DNA from: Mycobacterium persicum
Lineage (GTDB): Bacteria > Actinomycetota > Actinomycetes > Mycobacteriales > Mycobacteriaceae
Direction of reading: 5' to 3'
Length of the DNA stretch: 64,000 nucleotides
Assembly: GCF_002086675.1 (NCBI RefSeq)
Contig: NZ_MVIF01000007.1
Span: 35,016-99,015, forward strand
A model generated the notes under the pieces. The model saw only the letters and a program-made list of their open reading frames with translations. It searched no databases and was not told the DNA's origin. This document shows positions 24,834 to 33,745 of this stretch, in pieces. The first letter of the stretch is position 1, and every line of letters starts with the position of its first letter. Made by a program: the position numbers and the translations under genes.

Positions 24834-25879
24834 TATGCTGCCGGTTCTTGGCCTTGCAGCTCAACTGCCCCGGCAGCAACCGGGGCGGGTTGCGGGGGCG
24901 GGCCATCCGGGCGCACCACGAGCCACCGGTGCGCCGGCCGTTCGACCGGTTTGCGCTCCAACCCTTCGAACACCCGCCCGGCAGCGGCCACGGCGGCCGC
25001 GGCCAACGCGTAGCCAACGACCGTCATCACCGTGTTGTTGGCGATGCCCTGGGCGTCGCCGGCAAAGCTGGTGGCGATGGCGAAGATCGACACCGCATTG
25101 CTGACCCCCCAGGTGATCCACCACACCACGATGGGCCGGCGCAGCCGGTGGTAGTGGTCTTCGACCACCGCGAGTTCGATGACGTACACCGGCGCCCACA
25201 ACACGTTGGCCAACGGCAGCAGACAGCCGGCCCACAACTGCCGCGCCGAGCGGTGCTCGGGCAGGCCGTGATGGGCGAACGCGGCAGCCCGACGAGCGAT
25301 CAGCCAGCGAATGAGCACGACGAAACAGCCGATCGTCGCGACGAGCGCGGCAATGCTGGCCAGCACCCCCAACCACAGCGCGGCCCCGGCCACCAGGGAG
25401 TTAAGCAATAGGCTGCGGTTGACGATGAGGAGCACGTATCGCACCGCATAGACCAATGCGGCGATACCGAGCACCACGATCGTGGCGAACAGCGCGGCGC
25501 GCACCGTGGGTGCGGCCGGCCCGGACTTTTCCGGTATCGCCGCCGGCGACGGTGCGGTCGAAGGGAGTCGGTCCGCCAGACCCCAACGCGGCATCACGGC
25601 ATAGCGCGGCGTGGGCCCGCGGAATCGTCGCCAGGTCCGCGGTGGCGGCGGGGCGCCCGGGCGTACCGCGATCCAGCGAAACCCGGGTGGGAGCCGCGGC
25701 GGAGTGCGCTGCATGAGGTGAGGCGCCGGCTGAGGGCCCACCGCCGAAGGCCACCGCGGGTCACCCGCCGACGGGTCGGCCAGCGGCGCCATCAGGGTCC
25801 CCCGGCAACGTGGACACCACACCCGCTGACGATCGCGGACGTTCCACCGAGTGCCGCATTGGGAGCACACCTGGATCAC
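24833..25879 (-). CDS. DUF4328 membrane protein with N-terminal zinc ribbon (Rv3843c family)
   Basis: A 348-residue protein starting at ATG 25879. Residues 5-28 form a zinc ribbon (CSQCGTRWNVRDRQRVWCPRC). A Pro-rich linker follows, then about six membrane helices from about 130 to 300 (ALFATIVVLGIAALVYAVRYVLLIV; LAGVLASIAALVATIGCFVVLI; VVWWITWGVSNAVSIFAI). Function unknown. Operonic with glpQ1 by stop/start overlap. Confidence 0.85.
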   Translation of the reverse strand: MIQVCSQCGTRWNVRDRQRVWCPRCRGTLMAPLADPSAGDPRWPSAVGPQPAPHLMQRTPPRLPPGFRWIAVRPGAPPPPRTWRRFRGPTPRYAVMPRWGLADRLPSTAPSPAAIPEKSGPAAPTVRAALFATIVVLGIAALVYAVRYVLLIVNRSLLLNSLVAGAALWLGVLASIAALVATIGCFVVLIRWLIARRAAAFAHHGLPEHRSARQLWAGCLLPLANVLWAPVYVIELAVVEDHYHRLRRPIVVWWITWGVSNAVSIFAIATSFAGDAQGIANNTVMTVVGYALAAAAVAAAGRVFEGLERKPVERPAHRWLVVRPDGPPPQPAPVAAGAVELQGQEPAA

Positions 25880-26499
25880 CGGACCAGCCTAATAGCCTGC
25901 CGACACCACGGCACAGCACGGCGTCAAAGCGGATCGGGGAAGCACCTTGCGTGCGCGGGGCGGTGCGGGACCGCGGCGGCCCGGGCCCCCGGCGAGGCAG
26001 TCTGCGCGACCCCTGGACGGGACCTGGCCAGAACCTGGACAGCTACTAAGGCCCAACCGCGACCTATCCACAGTTTCCACAGCTTTATCCACAGTCGGCT
26101 GTCCGTCTCGATGCCGCCTCTATCGGCCCGGTTCGCGTCGAACTGTGGATAACATGGCGCTCCCGGGACGCGCCGATCGACAGCCCGGAGGCGCCGCGAG
26201 CGAAGTGCGGGGCTGCGTCGGGCCAAGCTTTTCCGCGGTCCGGTTAACGACTTGCCGGCGCTGCGGTGGCGAACCGTCAGAGGTTGTCCGGCCCGGCTCG
26301 GTCGCGCGGCCGCAGGCAGTGGTTTTCGACGGCCGGCTGGTGCGGTCTTGCCATCATCTGGCCATCACCCGGCGACACTGCCGGCGTTGTTCGTCGCGCA
26401 ATTTTTCAACTAGTGCACCAGGCGTTATGATCTGCGACGCGATGTTCATTGTGACTCACCTCACTGAGGCGGGATGACCATGCCGGGGGAAGGCGTTTG
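25880..26499. other. 620-bp non-coding region with a DnaA-box cluster
   Basis: No convincing gene. Four DnaA-box-like nonamers lie in 90 bp: ctatccaca at 26064-26072, gtttccaca at 26073-26081, a perfect ttatccaca at 26085-26093, and a perfect inverted tgtggataa at 26144-26152. A 176-codon frame (25947-26477) crosses the region but its composition looks random. In M. tuberculosis this interval holds a transposase (Rv3844) and a short ORF (Rv3845), neither seen here. Confidence 0.6.
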
Positions 26500-26655
26500 A
26501 TGGCGACACACTCCTACGGTCCGGGGTCGCCGCCACCGTCGAATTCGCGCTCGGGTTCGCCCGCCTGGAACCACGCCTATGTCATCGCCGCCCTTCGTGC
26601 CGGACTGATCGCGCTCGCGCTGCTCGCGGTGCTGGTCTTCCTGGTTGTGTATTAA
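26500..26655 (+). CDS. Small single-helix membrane protein, 51 residues
   Basis: ATG 26500 to TAA 26653-26655, preceded by ggggga-agg at suitable spacing. The protein has a 26-residue Ser/Pro-rich head (MATHSYGPGSPPPSNSRSGS), a short polar stretch (PAWNHAYVIAALRAG) and a hydrophobic helix (LIALALLAVLVFLVV) to the C-terminus. The good ribosome site, clean hydrophobic pattern and high-GC third positions support it as real. Family not recognised. It lies about 170 bases before sodA on the same strand. Confidence 0.6.
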   Translation: MATHSYGPGSPPPSNSRSGSPAWNHAYVIAALRAGLIALALLAVLVFLVVY

Positions 26656-26828
26656 GTCCCCGGCGCCCGGGTATGCCCTGAGAAATTCAAGGAACTGCTC
26701 GAGCCGTTCCGGATGATGGGGGCTGTTCTTGCGGCACGCGCGGTCATGCAGCAGGGTTGACTACGTCAGCCCGCCGCGTGGCGGAACCCACGCGAATGAC
26801 GTGTCAGACGATTGAAGGAGGGAACGCC

Positions 26829-27452
26829 GTGGCCGAATACGCTTTGCCCGATCTGGATTGGGACTACGGGGCGCTGGAACCACACATCTCGGGTCAGATC
26901 AACGAACTTCACCACAGTAAGCACCACGCCACCTACGTCAAGGGCGCCAACGATGCGGTCGCCAAACTCGAAGAGGCGCGCGCCAAGGAAGACCACTCGG
27001 CGATCTTGCTGAACGAGAAGAACTTGGCCTTCAACCTCGCCGGCCACGTCAACCACACGATCTGGTGGAAGAACCTTTCTCCCAACGGAGGCGACAAGCC
27101 GACCGGCGAACTCGCCGCGGCCATCGACGAGGCGTTCGGGTCCTTCGACAAGTTTCGTGCCCAATTCCACGCCGCCGCCACCACGGTGCAGGGGTCGGGC
27201 TGGGCGGCGCTGGGCTGGGACACTCTCGGCAACAAGCTCCTGATATTCCAGGTCTACGACCACCAGACGAACTTTCCGCTCGGAATCATTCCGTTACTGC
27301 TGCTCGACATGTGGGAACACGCCTTCTACCTCCAGTACAAGAATGTCAAGGTCGACTTCGCCAAAGCATTCTGGAATGTCGTGAACTGGGCCGATGTGCA
27401 GGCGCGCTACGAGGCGGCCACCTCGAAAACGCAGGGCCTGATCTTCGGCTGA
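26829..27452 (+). CDS. sodA: Superoxide dismutase (Fe/Mn family), SodA
   Basis: A 207-residue enzyme from GTG 26829 ([23 protein letters not shown]) after gaaggaggg; upstream in-frame starts are not conserved. Metal ligands: His in [11 protein letters not shown] and in GHVNHTIWW, Asp/His in [17 protein letters not shown]. It is nearly identical to the M. tuberculosis enzyme, an abundant iron dismutase exported without a classical signal peptide in a SecA2-dependent way (established for that species). Confidence 0.97.
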   Translation: MAEYALPDLDWDYGALEPHISGQINELHHSKHHATYVKGANDAVAKLEEARAKEDHSAILLNEKNLAFNLAGHVNHTIWWKNLSPNGGDKPTGELAAAIDEAFGSFDKFRAQFHAAATTVQGSGWAALGWDTLGNKLLIFQVYDHQTNFPLGIIPLLLLDMWEHAFYLQYKNVKVDFAKAFWNVVNWADVQARYEAATSKTQGLIFG

Positions 27453-27469
27453 CTCCAGCATTTTCAGCG

Positions 27470-27507
27470 CCTGGGCGCCGCGCAGTATTGCGCGGCGCCC
27501 AGGTCTT
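27470..27507 (+). terminator. Strong hairpin terminator after sodA
   Basis: A perfect 15-bp stem (cctgggcgccgcgca, 27470-27484, with its complement 27489-27503) has a gtat loop and is followed by tcttt. It starts 18 bases after the sodA stop. Confidence 0.85.
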
Positions 27508-27676
27508 TGGCCGGTTTCGATATCGCGACTTCTCGACGACACCGCGATCGTGGCGAGGGGTTAGCCGTGTCGGGTTGCGCAGCGCCAAATCCCCGCGCAT
27601 GCTTGATTATTGAAACTAGACGGTTGTTCGAGCTAGCAGCGCGGTTATTTCGGATGGAGGCATCTCGGAGGGCGGC

Positions 27677-28210
27677 ATGAATGCTGGGTCAGATAGACCG
27701 ATAGGGGTTGCTCCCTTTCATTCTCGTGGTGCCCTGAAAGGGTTTGTCATCTCTGGACGCTGGCCTGATTCGACCAAAGAATGGGCGCAGCTGCTGATGG
27801 TCGCCGTCCGGGTCGCGTCGTGGCCCGGACTGCTTTCCACGACAACCGTATTCGGTGCCCGCGAAGAATTGCCCGACGAACCCGCGCCCGGAACCGTCGG
27901 CCTGGTGCTGGCCGAGGGCACGGTGTTCGGCGAATCCGCCATCCGACCCGGATATTTCGCCGATCATCAGCCCCCGGCATTGCTGATGTTGCATCCGCCC
28001 TCGGAAACAACGCCGTCGCTACCGGAATGCACCGGCGCGGCGTCGGGCTGCGTCCTACTGCCCGGGTTGCCGCATCTGGGTCTGGAGCACCGGGCCGCCT
28101 GGGTGGAGGCCGAAGCGGACGGCACCATCACATCAATGGTGAGTCGCGTCGGTGTCGACCCCATCAGCCACCCCGACACCGCAATCCTGGCGATGCTGCT
28201 TGCCGCATAA
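27677..28210 (+). CDS. Conserved mycobacterial protein (Rv3847 family)
   Basis: A 177-residue protein, the length of M. tuberculosis Rv3847. Soluble, no signal peptide or known motif. A conserved-looking stretch is FVISGRWPDSTKEWAQLLMVAVRVASWPGLLSTTTVFG. The start is ATG 27677, with ggagggcgg upstream. Function unknown. It stands alone between the sodA terminator and the putative riboswitch. Confidence 0.85.
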   Translation: MNAGSDRPIGVAPFHSRGALKGFVISGRWPDSTKEWAQLLMVAVRVASWPGLLSTTTVFGAREELPDEPAPGTVGLVLAEGTVFGESAIRPGYFADHQPPALLMLHPPSETTPSLPECTGAASGCVLLPGLPHLGLEHRAAWVEAEADGTITSMVSRVGVDPISHPDTAILAMLLAA

Positions 28211-28309
28211 GCCAATTCGAAACCATAGTTTCGGCCAGCGAATCCGAGAATGCGACTGGCCGAACTCTGTCGTCGCCCTGGCGCGCCCGGAAACCGGCCG
28301 CTAGCCTGG

Positions 28310-28462
28310 GGTTCGTTAGCGAAGGGGAGTAGCCCCGAATCGTCGGGTCGACATACTGGCGAAAGCCCGGCCGGCGAACCGTCGTGCAGACGGTGGGCGA
28401 GACCTTCGACCGATGTTCGATGACCACGGCGTCATCGGCCACGTGTCGAAAGGTCGTCCCCA
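28310..28462 (+). promoter_or_regulatory. Candidate yybP-ykoY (Mn2+) riboswitch
   Basis: The leader of an UPF0016 transporter gene holds the two conserved loop sequences of the yybP-ykoY aptamer: gaaggggagtagcc at 28321-28334 and acatactggcgaaagcc at 28351-28367. Downstream, gaccttcgac (28401-28410) can pair with gtcgaaaggtc (28445-28455, one bulged A). The second arm contains the likely ribosome site aaagg (28449-28453), 9 bases before the ATG. An inner hairpin gatgac/gtcatc (28419-28424, 28431-28436) could compete. This layout predicts Mn2+-controlled translation. The motif match is visible; the switching model is inference. Confidence 0.75.
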
Positions 28463-29158
28463 ATGCTCGCAGCCACACTCCTGAGTCTCGGAGTCGTTTT
28501 CGTCGCCGAACTCGGCGACAGATCCCAACTCGTGACCATGACCTATGCGTTGCGGTTTCGCTGGTGGGTGGTGATGGCCGGCGTGGCGATCGCGTCTTTC
28601 ACGGTGCACGGGGTCTCGGTGGCGATCGGCCACTTCCTGGGCGCCACGCTCCCGGCGCGGCCGATGGCTTTCGCGGGCGCGATCGCGTTCCTACTGTTCG
28701 CGGTGTGGGCCTGGCGAGAAAGCGCGGCCGGTGACGACAAGCCCGCGACCCCACCCCATCCACGGTTCGCGCTGCTGACCGTGGTGTCATCGTTCGTGCT
28801 GGCCGAGCTCAGCGACAAGACGACGCTGGCAACGGTGACCCTGGCCAGCGATCACGACTGGGTCGGTGTGTGGATCGGCTCCACCCTGGGCATGATCTTG
28901 GCCGACGGCCTGGCAATCGGTGCGGGACTACTGCTGCACCAGCGGCTGCCCGAGCAGCTGCTGCATGTGCTGGCCAGCCTGTTGTTCCTGCTGTTCGGCT
29001 TGTGGATGCTGTTCGACGGCGCCCTCGGGTGGCGCTCGGTCGCCATCGGTGTGACGGCGGCGGTGGCGATCGTCGCGGCGGCCGGGGTTACGGCGCAAAC
29101 TCTTCGCCGGCGTCGCAGTGCCTCCGCGGTGACCACCAGGTCCGCCCAGCCCGGTTGA
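28463..29158 (+). CDS. UPF0016/GDT1-family cation exporter (Rv3848 family)
   Basis: A 231-residue membrane protein with about six helices. The two UPF0016 signature motifs are FVAELGDRSQLVTM (near 16-29) and FVLAELSDKTTLATVTLA (near 111-128), each placing an acidic ExxD[RK][TS] site in the membrane. Relatives move Mn2+ or Ca2+. The upstream Mn2+-type riboswitch supports manganese export for this copy. ATG 28463 is 9 bases after aaagg. M. tuberculosis Rv3848 is annotated longer (about 300). Confidence 0.88.
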   Translation: MLAATLLSLGVVFVAELGDRSQLVTMTYALRFRWWVVMAGVAIASFTVHGVSVAIGHFLGATLPARPMAFAGAIAFLLFAVWAWRESAAGDDKPATPPHPRFALLTVVSSFVLAELSDKTTLATVTLASDHDWVGVWIGSTLGMILADGLAIGAGLLLHQRLPEQLLHVLASLLFLLFGLWMLFDGALGWRSVAIGVTAAVAIVAAAGVTAQTLRRRRSASAVTTRSAQPG

Positions 29159-29629
29159 ACCTCTGCTGAACGGCGGCTACCGGACCCCGTACGGTTCGGC
29201 GATGCGGACGACAGGTCGCGGGCGGCTCCGGTGCACCGGCGGCGACGTCGCCGGTGCGCGCCGCCCCCCGCAGTGGAGCTCGACAGCAAAGGAGCGGCCG
29301 AGCATTGCGCCGTTAGGGGTTGGTTGCCCGACTTTGAATGCATTCACCTGGCGAGGTGCGCGTAAACCGATCCCGGACGGCCGGCCTGATAGCTCGCCGA
29401 GCACCGCCAGGCAATGTATTCTGCGGATAGCCTGTGAAATCCGTTCATTCTGTGGACACCTCACCGAATCGGTTGGACGCTCGTCAAGGGCATCCTGATC
29501 GCGCCTCCAGCACGCCGGTACGCAATCCGCTCAGGTTTGCACTTGGTTGTGGACATAACTGTCGCTACCATGATCAGCAAATAAAGATAGGTAACCGTTC
29601 GATCTTGCAGCCCGGTGGAGGTCATATCG
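29159..29629. other. 470-bp regulatory region upstream of espR
   Basis: No gene seen. A hairpin gcaccggc/gccggtgc (29233-29240, 29250-29257) may end the UPF0016 transcript. The last 150 bases are AT-richer than their surroundings and include tgtggac twice (about 29450 and 29550). A ggaggt ribosome site lies before espR. The length fits the multi-input espR promoter known in M. tuberculosis (EspR and PhoP binding); I cannot place individual sites. Confidence 0.5.
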
Positions 29630-30028
29630 ATGAGCACGACGTTCGCTGCCCGCCTAAACCGTCTGTTCGACACGGTGTATCCACCCGGACGCGGGCCGCA
29701 CACCTCCGCGGAGGTGATCGCCGCGCTCAAGGCGGAGGGCATCACGATGTCGGCTCCCTACCTGTCCCAGCTACGCTCGGGCAACCGCACCAATCCGTCG
29801 TCGGCGACCATGGCCGCCCTCGCCAACTTCTTCCGCATCAGGGCGGCCTACTTCACCGACGACGACTACTACGCAAAAATCGACAAGGAATTGCAGTGGC
29901 TGGCCGCGATGCGGGACGACGGCGTGCGCCGCATCGCGGAGCGCTCCCATGGATTGTCGGCGCAGGCGCAGCAACAGATCGTCGACCGGATCGACGAACT
30001 GCGCCGCGCGGAGCGGCTCGACGCGTAA
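29630..30028 (+). CDS. espR: EspR, nucleoid-associated regulator of ESX-1 genes
   Basis: A 132-residue DNA-binding protein, the same length as M. tuberculosis EspR. The N-terminal helix-turn-helix spans FAARLNRLFDTVYPPGRGPHTSAEVIAALKAEGITMSAPYLSQLRSGNRTNPSSATMAALANFF; the C-terminal dimerisation part ends QIVDRIDELRRAERLDA. The start is ATG 29630 (MSTTFAARL) behind ggaggt. In M. tuberculosis it activates espACD and shapes chromosome structure. Here it lies 20 kb from the ESX-1 genes. Confidence 0.97.
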   Translation: MSTTFAARLNRLFDTVYPPGRGPHTSAEVIAALKAEGITMSAPYLSQLRSGNRTNPSSATMAALANFFRIRAAYFTDDDYYAKIDKELQWLAAMRDDGVRRIAERSHGLSAQAQQQIVDRIDELRRAERLDA

Positions 30029-30139
30029 CAGCCGGCAGCCACCGACCTGACGGGTCGCCCGGGCCCAACGCGGATTAGGGTTGGCCCAACGATCGCGCAC
30101 GCACCGCGATAGTCCACGAGAACCGGGAGGCGGCCGGGA

Positions 30140-30796
30140 ATGGGCCTGTTCCGCAAGCGAAAGAGCCGGGTGATTCGTCGCGCCGAAGCCCGCGCGATCA
30201 AGGCCCGCGCCAAGCTCGAGGCCAAGCTGTCGGCGAAGAACGCGGCGCGTCACCTCAAGTACGAGCGCAAGGCGGCGGACAAGGCCCTCAAGGCACAGCT
30301 CAAGGCGCAGCGGGACAGCGATCGCGCGGCACTCAAGGTCGCCGAGACCCAGCTCAAAGCGGCACGCGAGGGTAAGTTGCTGTCGCCCACCCGAATCCGC
30401 CGGGCGCTGACGGTGTCGCGGCTGTTGGCCCCGATATTGGCGCCGGTGATATACCGGGCGGCCATTGCCGCGCGCGGGCTGATCGATCAGCGTCGTGCCG
30501 ACCAACTCGGGGTTCCGCTGGCTCAGGTCGGACAATTCTCCGGGCACGGCGCCCGGCTGTCGGCCAGGATCGCCGGTTCGGAGCAGTCGCTGCGGATGGT
30601 CCAGGAAAACAAGCCGAAGGACGCGGAGACCAAGCAATTCGTCGCGGCCATCAGTGAACGGCTCACCGAGCTGTCAGCGGCCATCACAGCCGCGGAGAAC
30701 ATGCCTGCGCAACGGCGCCGGGCCGCCCACACCGCGATCTCCGCACAGCTCGACGGCATCGAGGCCGACCTGATGGCCCGGCTAGGGCTGACCTGA
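30140..30796 (+). CDS. Conserved mycobacterial protein, Lys/Ala-rich (Rv3850 family)
   Basis: A 218-residue protein matching Rv3850 in length. The N-terminal 75 residues are strongly basic and likely a coiled coil (RAIKARAKLEAKLSAKNAARHLKYERKAADKALKAQLKAQRD). The rest is alpha-helical, with a possible short hydrophobic segment LLAPILAPVIYRAAIAARG. ATG 30140 after gggagg. It resembles DUF6474-type proteins. Function unknown; membrane or nucleic-acid association is possible. Confidence 0.8.
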   Translation: MGLFRKRKSRVIRRAEARAIKARAKLEAKLSAKNAARHLKYERKAADKALKAQLKAQRDSDRAALKVAETQLKAAREGKLLSPTRIRRALTVSRLLAPILAPVIYRAAIAARGLIDQRRADQLGVPLAQVGQFSGHGARLSARIAGSEQSLRMVQENKPKDAETKQFVAAISERLTELSAAITAAENMPAQRRRAAHTAISAQLDGIEADLMARLGLT

Positions 30797-30808
30797 AATG
30801 CGGCGATC

Positions 30809-31156
30809 ATGAAGCAGCTGCTCGGTCTCGCATGGTCGGCGCTGCTGCTGATCGCCCTGACGCTCACCGCGCCCTCGACGGTGGATGGCGCCAGCGGTGA
30901 CCCCGTCCGCGCGTCTGCGGGCCCGACCCGGATGAGCCTGACCGGCATCCAGCGTCCGGGCACCGGGTGGCCCACCGCCGAGCCGGTGACGACCGGCCCG
31001 GCCGTCACCGGGCGGCCACAGCTGCTGCGCGCCAGCTACCCGGTGACGGTAGCCCGGGCCGACACCGACGCCGACATTCCTACCTGGCCTTTCGCCGTCG
31101 GTGCGATAGCCGCGGTGGCCGCCGGAGCACTATGGGCGCTGCGGCGCCGCCCCTAG
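30809..31156 (+). CDS. Small exported or membrane protein (Rv3851 family)
   Basis: A 115-residue protein with a signal-like N-terminal helix (LLGLAWSALLLIALTLTAP), a Thr/Pro-rich middle, and a C-terminal helix (WPFAVGAIAAVAAGALWAL) ending in RRRP, giving an outward-facing loop held by two helices. It starts 12 bases after Rv3850. M. tuberculosis Rv3851 is shorter (about 94). Function unknown. Confidence 0.75.
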   Translation: MKQLLGLAWSALLLIALTLTAPSTVDGASGDPVRASAGPTRMSLTGIQRPGTGWPTAEPVTTGPAVTGRPQLLRASYPVTVARADTDADIPTWPFAVGAIAAVAAGALWALRRRP

Positions 31157-31279
31157 CCCGCCCGCGCGCCCAGGTAGCCGAGACGGCGGCATACCGGGTC
31201 CTGGCATGATGGGACCCGAATGCTTCGCGACCCAGTGAGCGACCCCACGCAAACAGAGAAGCTGCAAAGGAGCGGCCGC

Positions 31280-31708
31280 ATGGCAGACCCGCAGGATCGA
31301 CCCGACGGCGAACCCGACGGCACACCGAGACCACCGGCCAAGAAGCAGCCCGCCAAGAAGGCCGCGAAAGCGCCCGCCAAAAAAGCGCCCGCCAAAAAAA
31401 CCCCAGCCAAAAAAACGCCGGCCAAAAAAGCCCCCGCCAAGAAAACGCCCGCCGGCAACCCGGAACCCGCGGCCGCCGCGATGGCCGCCCAGCCACCCGG
31501 ACTCGAGCAGCACGCGAAATCCAATGGTGAACTTGCCGCCGCCGCCAAAGACGCCGCAGCACAAGCGAAGTCAGCTGTCGACCGGGCCAACGACCCACTT
31601 TCCCGGGACGTGGAGCAGGCGTCAAACAACTTCACCGTTCCACTGCTGGTCGCCGTCGTGCTAAGCCTGCTGGCGATGCTGCTGGTCCGGCAGCTGCGCC
31701 GCCGCTAG
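31280..31708 (+). CDS. hns: Lysine-rich nucleoid-associated membrane protein Hns (Rv3852 family)
   Basis: A 142-residue protein starting [14 protein letters not shown] at ATG 31280 behind aaaggag; the frame open from 31220 has no ribosome site. It has tandem PAKK repeats (residues about 22-60: [20 protein letters not shown]), a linker, then a membrane helix at the end ([23 protein letters not shown]). It is named for H-NS-like DNA binding but has no H-NS fold. The membrane tail suggests it ties DNA to the envelope, as reported for the M. tuberculosis protein. It is longer than that protein (134), partly from extra repeats. Confidence 0.88.
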   Translation: MADPQDRPDGEPDGTPRPPAKKQPAKKAAKAPAKKAPAKKTPAKKTPAKKAPAKKTPAGNPEPAAAAMAAQPPGLEQHAKSNGELAAAAKDAAAQAKSAVDRANDPLSRDVEQASNNFTVPLLVAVVLSLLAMLLVRQLRRR

Positions 31709-31712
31709 GTCG

Positions 31713-32195
31713 ATGCACAACGTGTCGTTTCGGCCGACGGCCGATTTGGTCGACGATATCGGGCCCGACGTGCGCAGCTGCGATCTGCAATTCCGCCAGT
31801 TCGGCGGGCGCCCGGAGTTCGCCGGGCCGATCAGCACGGTGCGCTGCTTTCAAGACAACGCCCTGCTGAAATCCGTGCTCTCGCAGCCGGGTGCCGGCGG
31901 CGTACTGGTCATCGACGGCGCCGGTTCGTTACACAGCGCGCTGGTCGGCGACGTGATCGCCGAATTGGCCCGATCCAACGGCTGGGCGGGCCTGGTGGTA
32001 CACGGCGCGGTACGTGATTCGGCCGCACTGCGCGGCATCGACATCGGCATCAAGGCGCTGGGCACCAATCCCCGTAAGAGCACCAAGACCGGCGCCGGGG
32101 AACGCGACGTCGACGTTACCCTGGGCGGCGTGACATTCGTGCCGGGCGAAGTCCTCTACAGCGACGACGACGGCATTGTCGTGGTCTGCCCGTGA
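31713..32195 (+). CDS. rraA: RraA-like protein (annotated menG in older maps)
   Basis: A 160-residue RraA-fold protein: [121 protein letters not shown]. GxxxD...R-D residues of the family are present. RraA regulates RNase E in enterobacteria, and many homologues act as aldolases; it is not a menaquinone methyltransferase. It starts 4 bases after hns and ends 4 bases before the convergent ethA stop. Confidence 0.92.
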   Translation: MHNVSFRPTADLVDDIGPDVRSCDLQFRQFGGRPEFAGPISTVRCFQDNALLKSVLSQPGAGGVLVIDGAGSLHSALVGDVIAELARSNGWAGLVVHGAVRDSAALRGIDIGIKALGTNPRKSTKTGAGERDVDVTLGGVTFVPGEVLYSDDDGIVVVCP

Positions 32196-32199
32196 AAAC

Positions 32200-33669
32200 C
32201 TAAACCCGCACGGGGGCACGCTTTTTGGAGAAGCGCAGCCCTTCGTCGTCGATCTTGCCCCTTCTGATCAGATGGATGTCGCGCAGATAGTTCTGATTGA
32301 GCCGCCACGGCTTTCGTGAGCCCTGCTTCGGCAGTTCGTCGATCGAGCGCAGCACGTAGCCCGGAGTGAACTCCATGAACGGCCGTTCCTCGACATCCGG
32401 ACCCGGATGCTCGGCCATCACCGTGTCAAAACCATTGGCGTCCATGTAGTTCAGCACACGGCAGACGAACTCCGACACCAGGTCGGCCTTCAGGGTCCAC
32501 GAGGCATTGGTGTAGCCGACCGTGTACGCCATATTGGGAATCCCGGACAGCATCATGCCCTTGTAGGCCATCGTCTTGGTGAGATCCACCGGTTCGCCGT
32601 CGACGGAGGCGGTCGCCCCGCCGAAGAGTTGTAGATTCAAACCCGTCGCGGTGACGATGATGTCGGCCGGAAGTTCACGTCCGGAATTCAGCCGGATTCC
32701 GGCAGGGGTAAACCGATCGATGGTGTCGGTGACCACCTCGACCTTCCCGTGGCGAATGGCACGGAACAGGTCGCCGTTTGGCACCAGGCACAACCGCTGG
32801 TCCCACGGATTGTAGTGCGGGCCAAAGTGCTTGCGTACGTCGTAACCTTCGGGCAGTTGGCGCGCAGCCAAGCCCATGAACATCTTGCGCATCCGCCGCG
32901 GCCACTTCTGGCAGGCCCCGTACACCGCCGCCTGACGCAACACGTTCTTCCACCGGACCGCGAAGTAGGCCAGGTTTTCCGGCAGCCACCGGTTGAGCCT
33001 GTCGGCGATGCTGTCACTGTCCGGTTGCGAGACAATGTAGGTCGGCGAACGTTGCAGCATCGTGACGTGGTTGGCACCCGAATCCGCCAGCGCCGGAACG
33101 AGAGTGACGGCTGTGGCGCCACTGCCGATCACGACGATGTTCTTGCCTTCGTAGTCGAGGTCCTCGGGCCAGTGCTGTGGATGGATGATGGCACCGGTGA
33201 AGTCCGCCGCGCCGGGGAATTTCGGCGAATAGCCTTGGTCGTAGTTGTAATAGCCGCTGCACAGAAACAGGAACGAGCAGCTGAGCTGGCTGCGGGTGCC
33301 ATTGGTCTCGATGTTGACGGTCCAGCGGTTTTCGGCCGTCGACCAGTCGGCGCTGACGACTTTCTGGTTGAACCGGATGTGCTTGTCGATGCCATACATG
33401 GCCGCGGTGCCCTTGACGTAGTCGAGGATCGGCTTGCCGTCGGCAATGGCCTGACGCTCGGTCCAGGGGCGGAACCTGAAGCCCAGGGTGTGCATATCGG
33501 AGTCGGAGCGAATGCCGGGATAGCGAAACAGGTCCCAGGTGCCGCCCATGGCGGAACGCTTTTCCAGGATGGCGTAGCTCTTGGTGGGGCAGCGGTCCTG
33601 CAGATGCCAGGCCGCACTCACGCCGGAAATCCCCGCGCCCACGATGACGACGTCAAGATGCTCGGTCAT
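32200..33669 (-). CDS. ethA: Baeyer-Villiger monooxygenase EthA
   Basis: A 489-residue FAD/NADPH monooxygenase, the length of M. tuberculosis EthA, which activates ethionamide. Motifs: VVIVGAGISGVSAAWHL (FAD), the Baeyer-Villiger fingerprint FTGAIIHPQHWP near 155-166, and VVIGSGATAVTLVPAL (NADPH). Intact frame from ATG 33669 with no truncation. Divergent from ethR over a short operator-bearing gap, as in M. tuberculosis. Confidence 0.97.
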   Translation of the reverse strand: MTEHLDVVIVGAGISGVSAAWHLQDRCPTKSYAILEKRSAMGGTWDLFRYPGIRSDSDMHTLGFRFRPWTERQAIADGKPILDYVKGTAAMYGIDKHIRFNQKVVSADWSTAENRWTVNIETNGTRSQLSCSFLFLCSGYYNYDQGYSPKFPGAADFTGAIIHPQHWPEDLDYEGKNIVVIGSGATAVTLVPALADSGANHVTMLQRSPTYIVSQPDSDSIADRLNRWLPENLAYFAVRWKNVLRQAAVYGACQKWPRRMRKMFMGLAARQLPEGYDVRKHFGPHYNPWDQRLCLVPNGDLFRAIRHGKVEVVTDTIDRFTPAGIRLNSGRELPADIIVTATGLNLQLFGGATASVDGEPVDLTKTMAYKGMMLSGIPNMAYTVGYTNASWTLKADLVSEFVCRVLNYMDANGFDTVMAEHPGPDVEERPFMEFTPGYVLRSIDELPKQGSRKPWRLNQNYLRDIHLIRRGKIDDEGLRFSKKRAPVRV

Positions 33670-33670
33670 G

Positions 33671-33728
33671 GAACCACGCTATCAACGCGATGTTGAGTGC
33701 GTCAACGTAGTGTCGAAATTATCGACAC
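33671..33728. promoter_or_regulatory. EthR operator in the ethA-ethR gap
   Basis: The 76-bp divergent gap holds gtgtcgaaattatcgacac (33710-33728), a 19-bp dyad, next to ctatcaacgcg and gtgcgtcaacgta (33679-33709), imperfect direct/inverted copies of tcaacg. M. tuberculosis EthR binds cooperatively over about 55 bp in the same gap. Binding here would repress ethA and ethR. Confidence 0.75.
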
Positions 33729-33745
33729 ACGGTAAGCTGCGGTTC

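Noticed and set aside
25947..26477. 176-codon plus frame with CRRC motifs near its end
   Set aside because: Arg/Pro-rich, shadow-like composition, no ribosome site, and it crosses the DnaA-box cluster; the cysteine pairs are probably chance.
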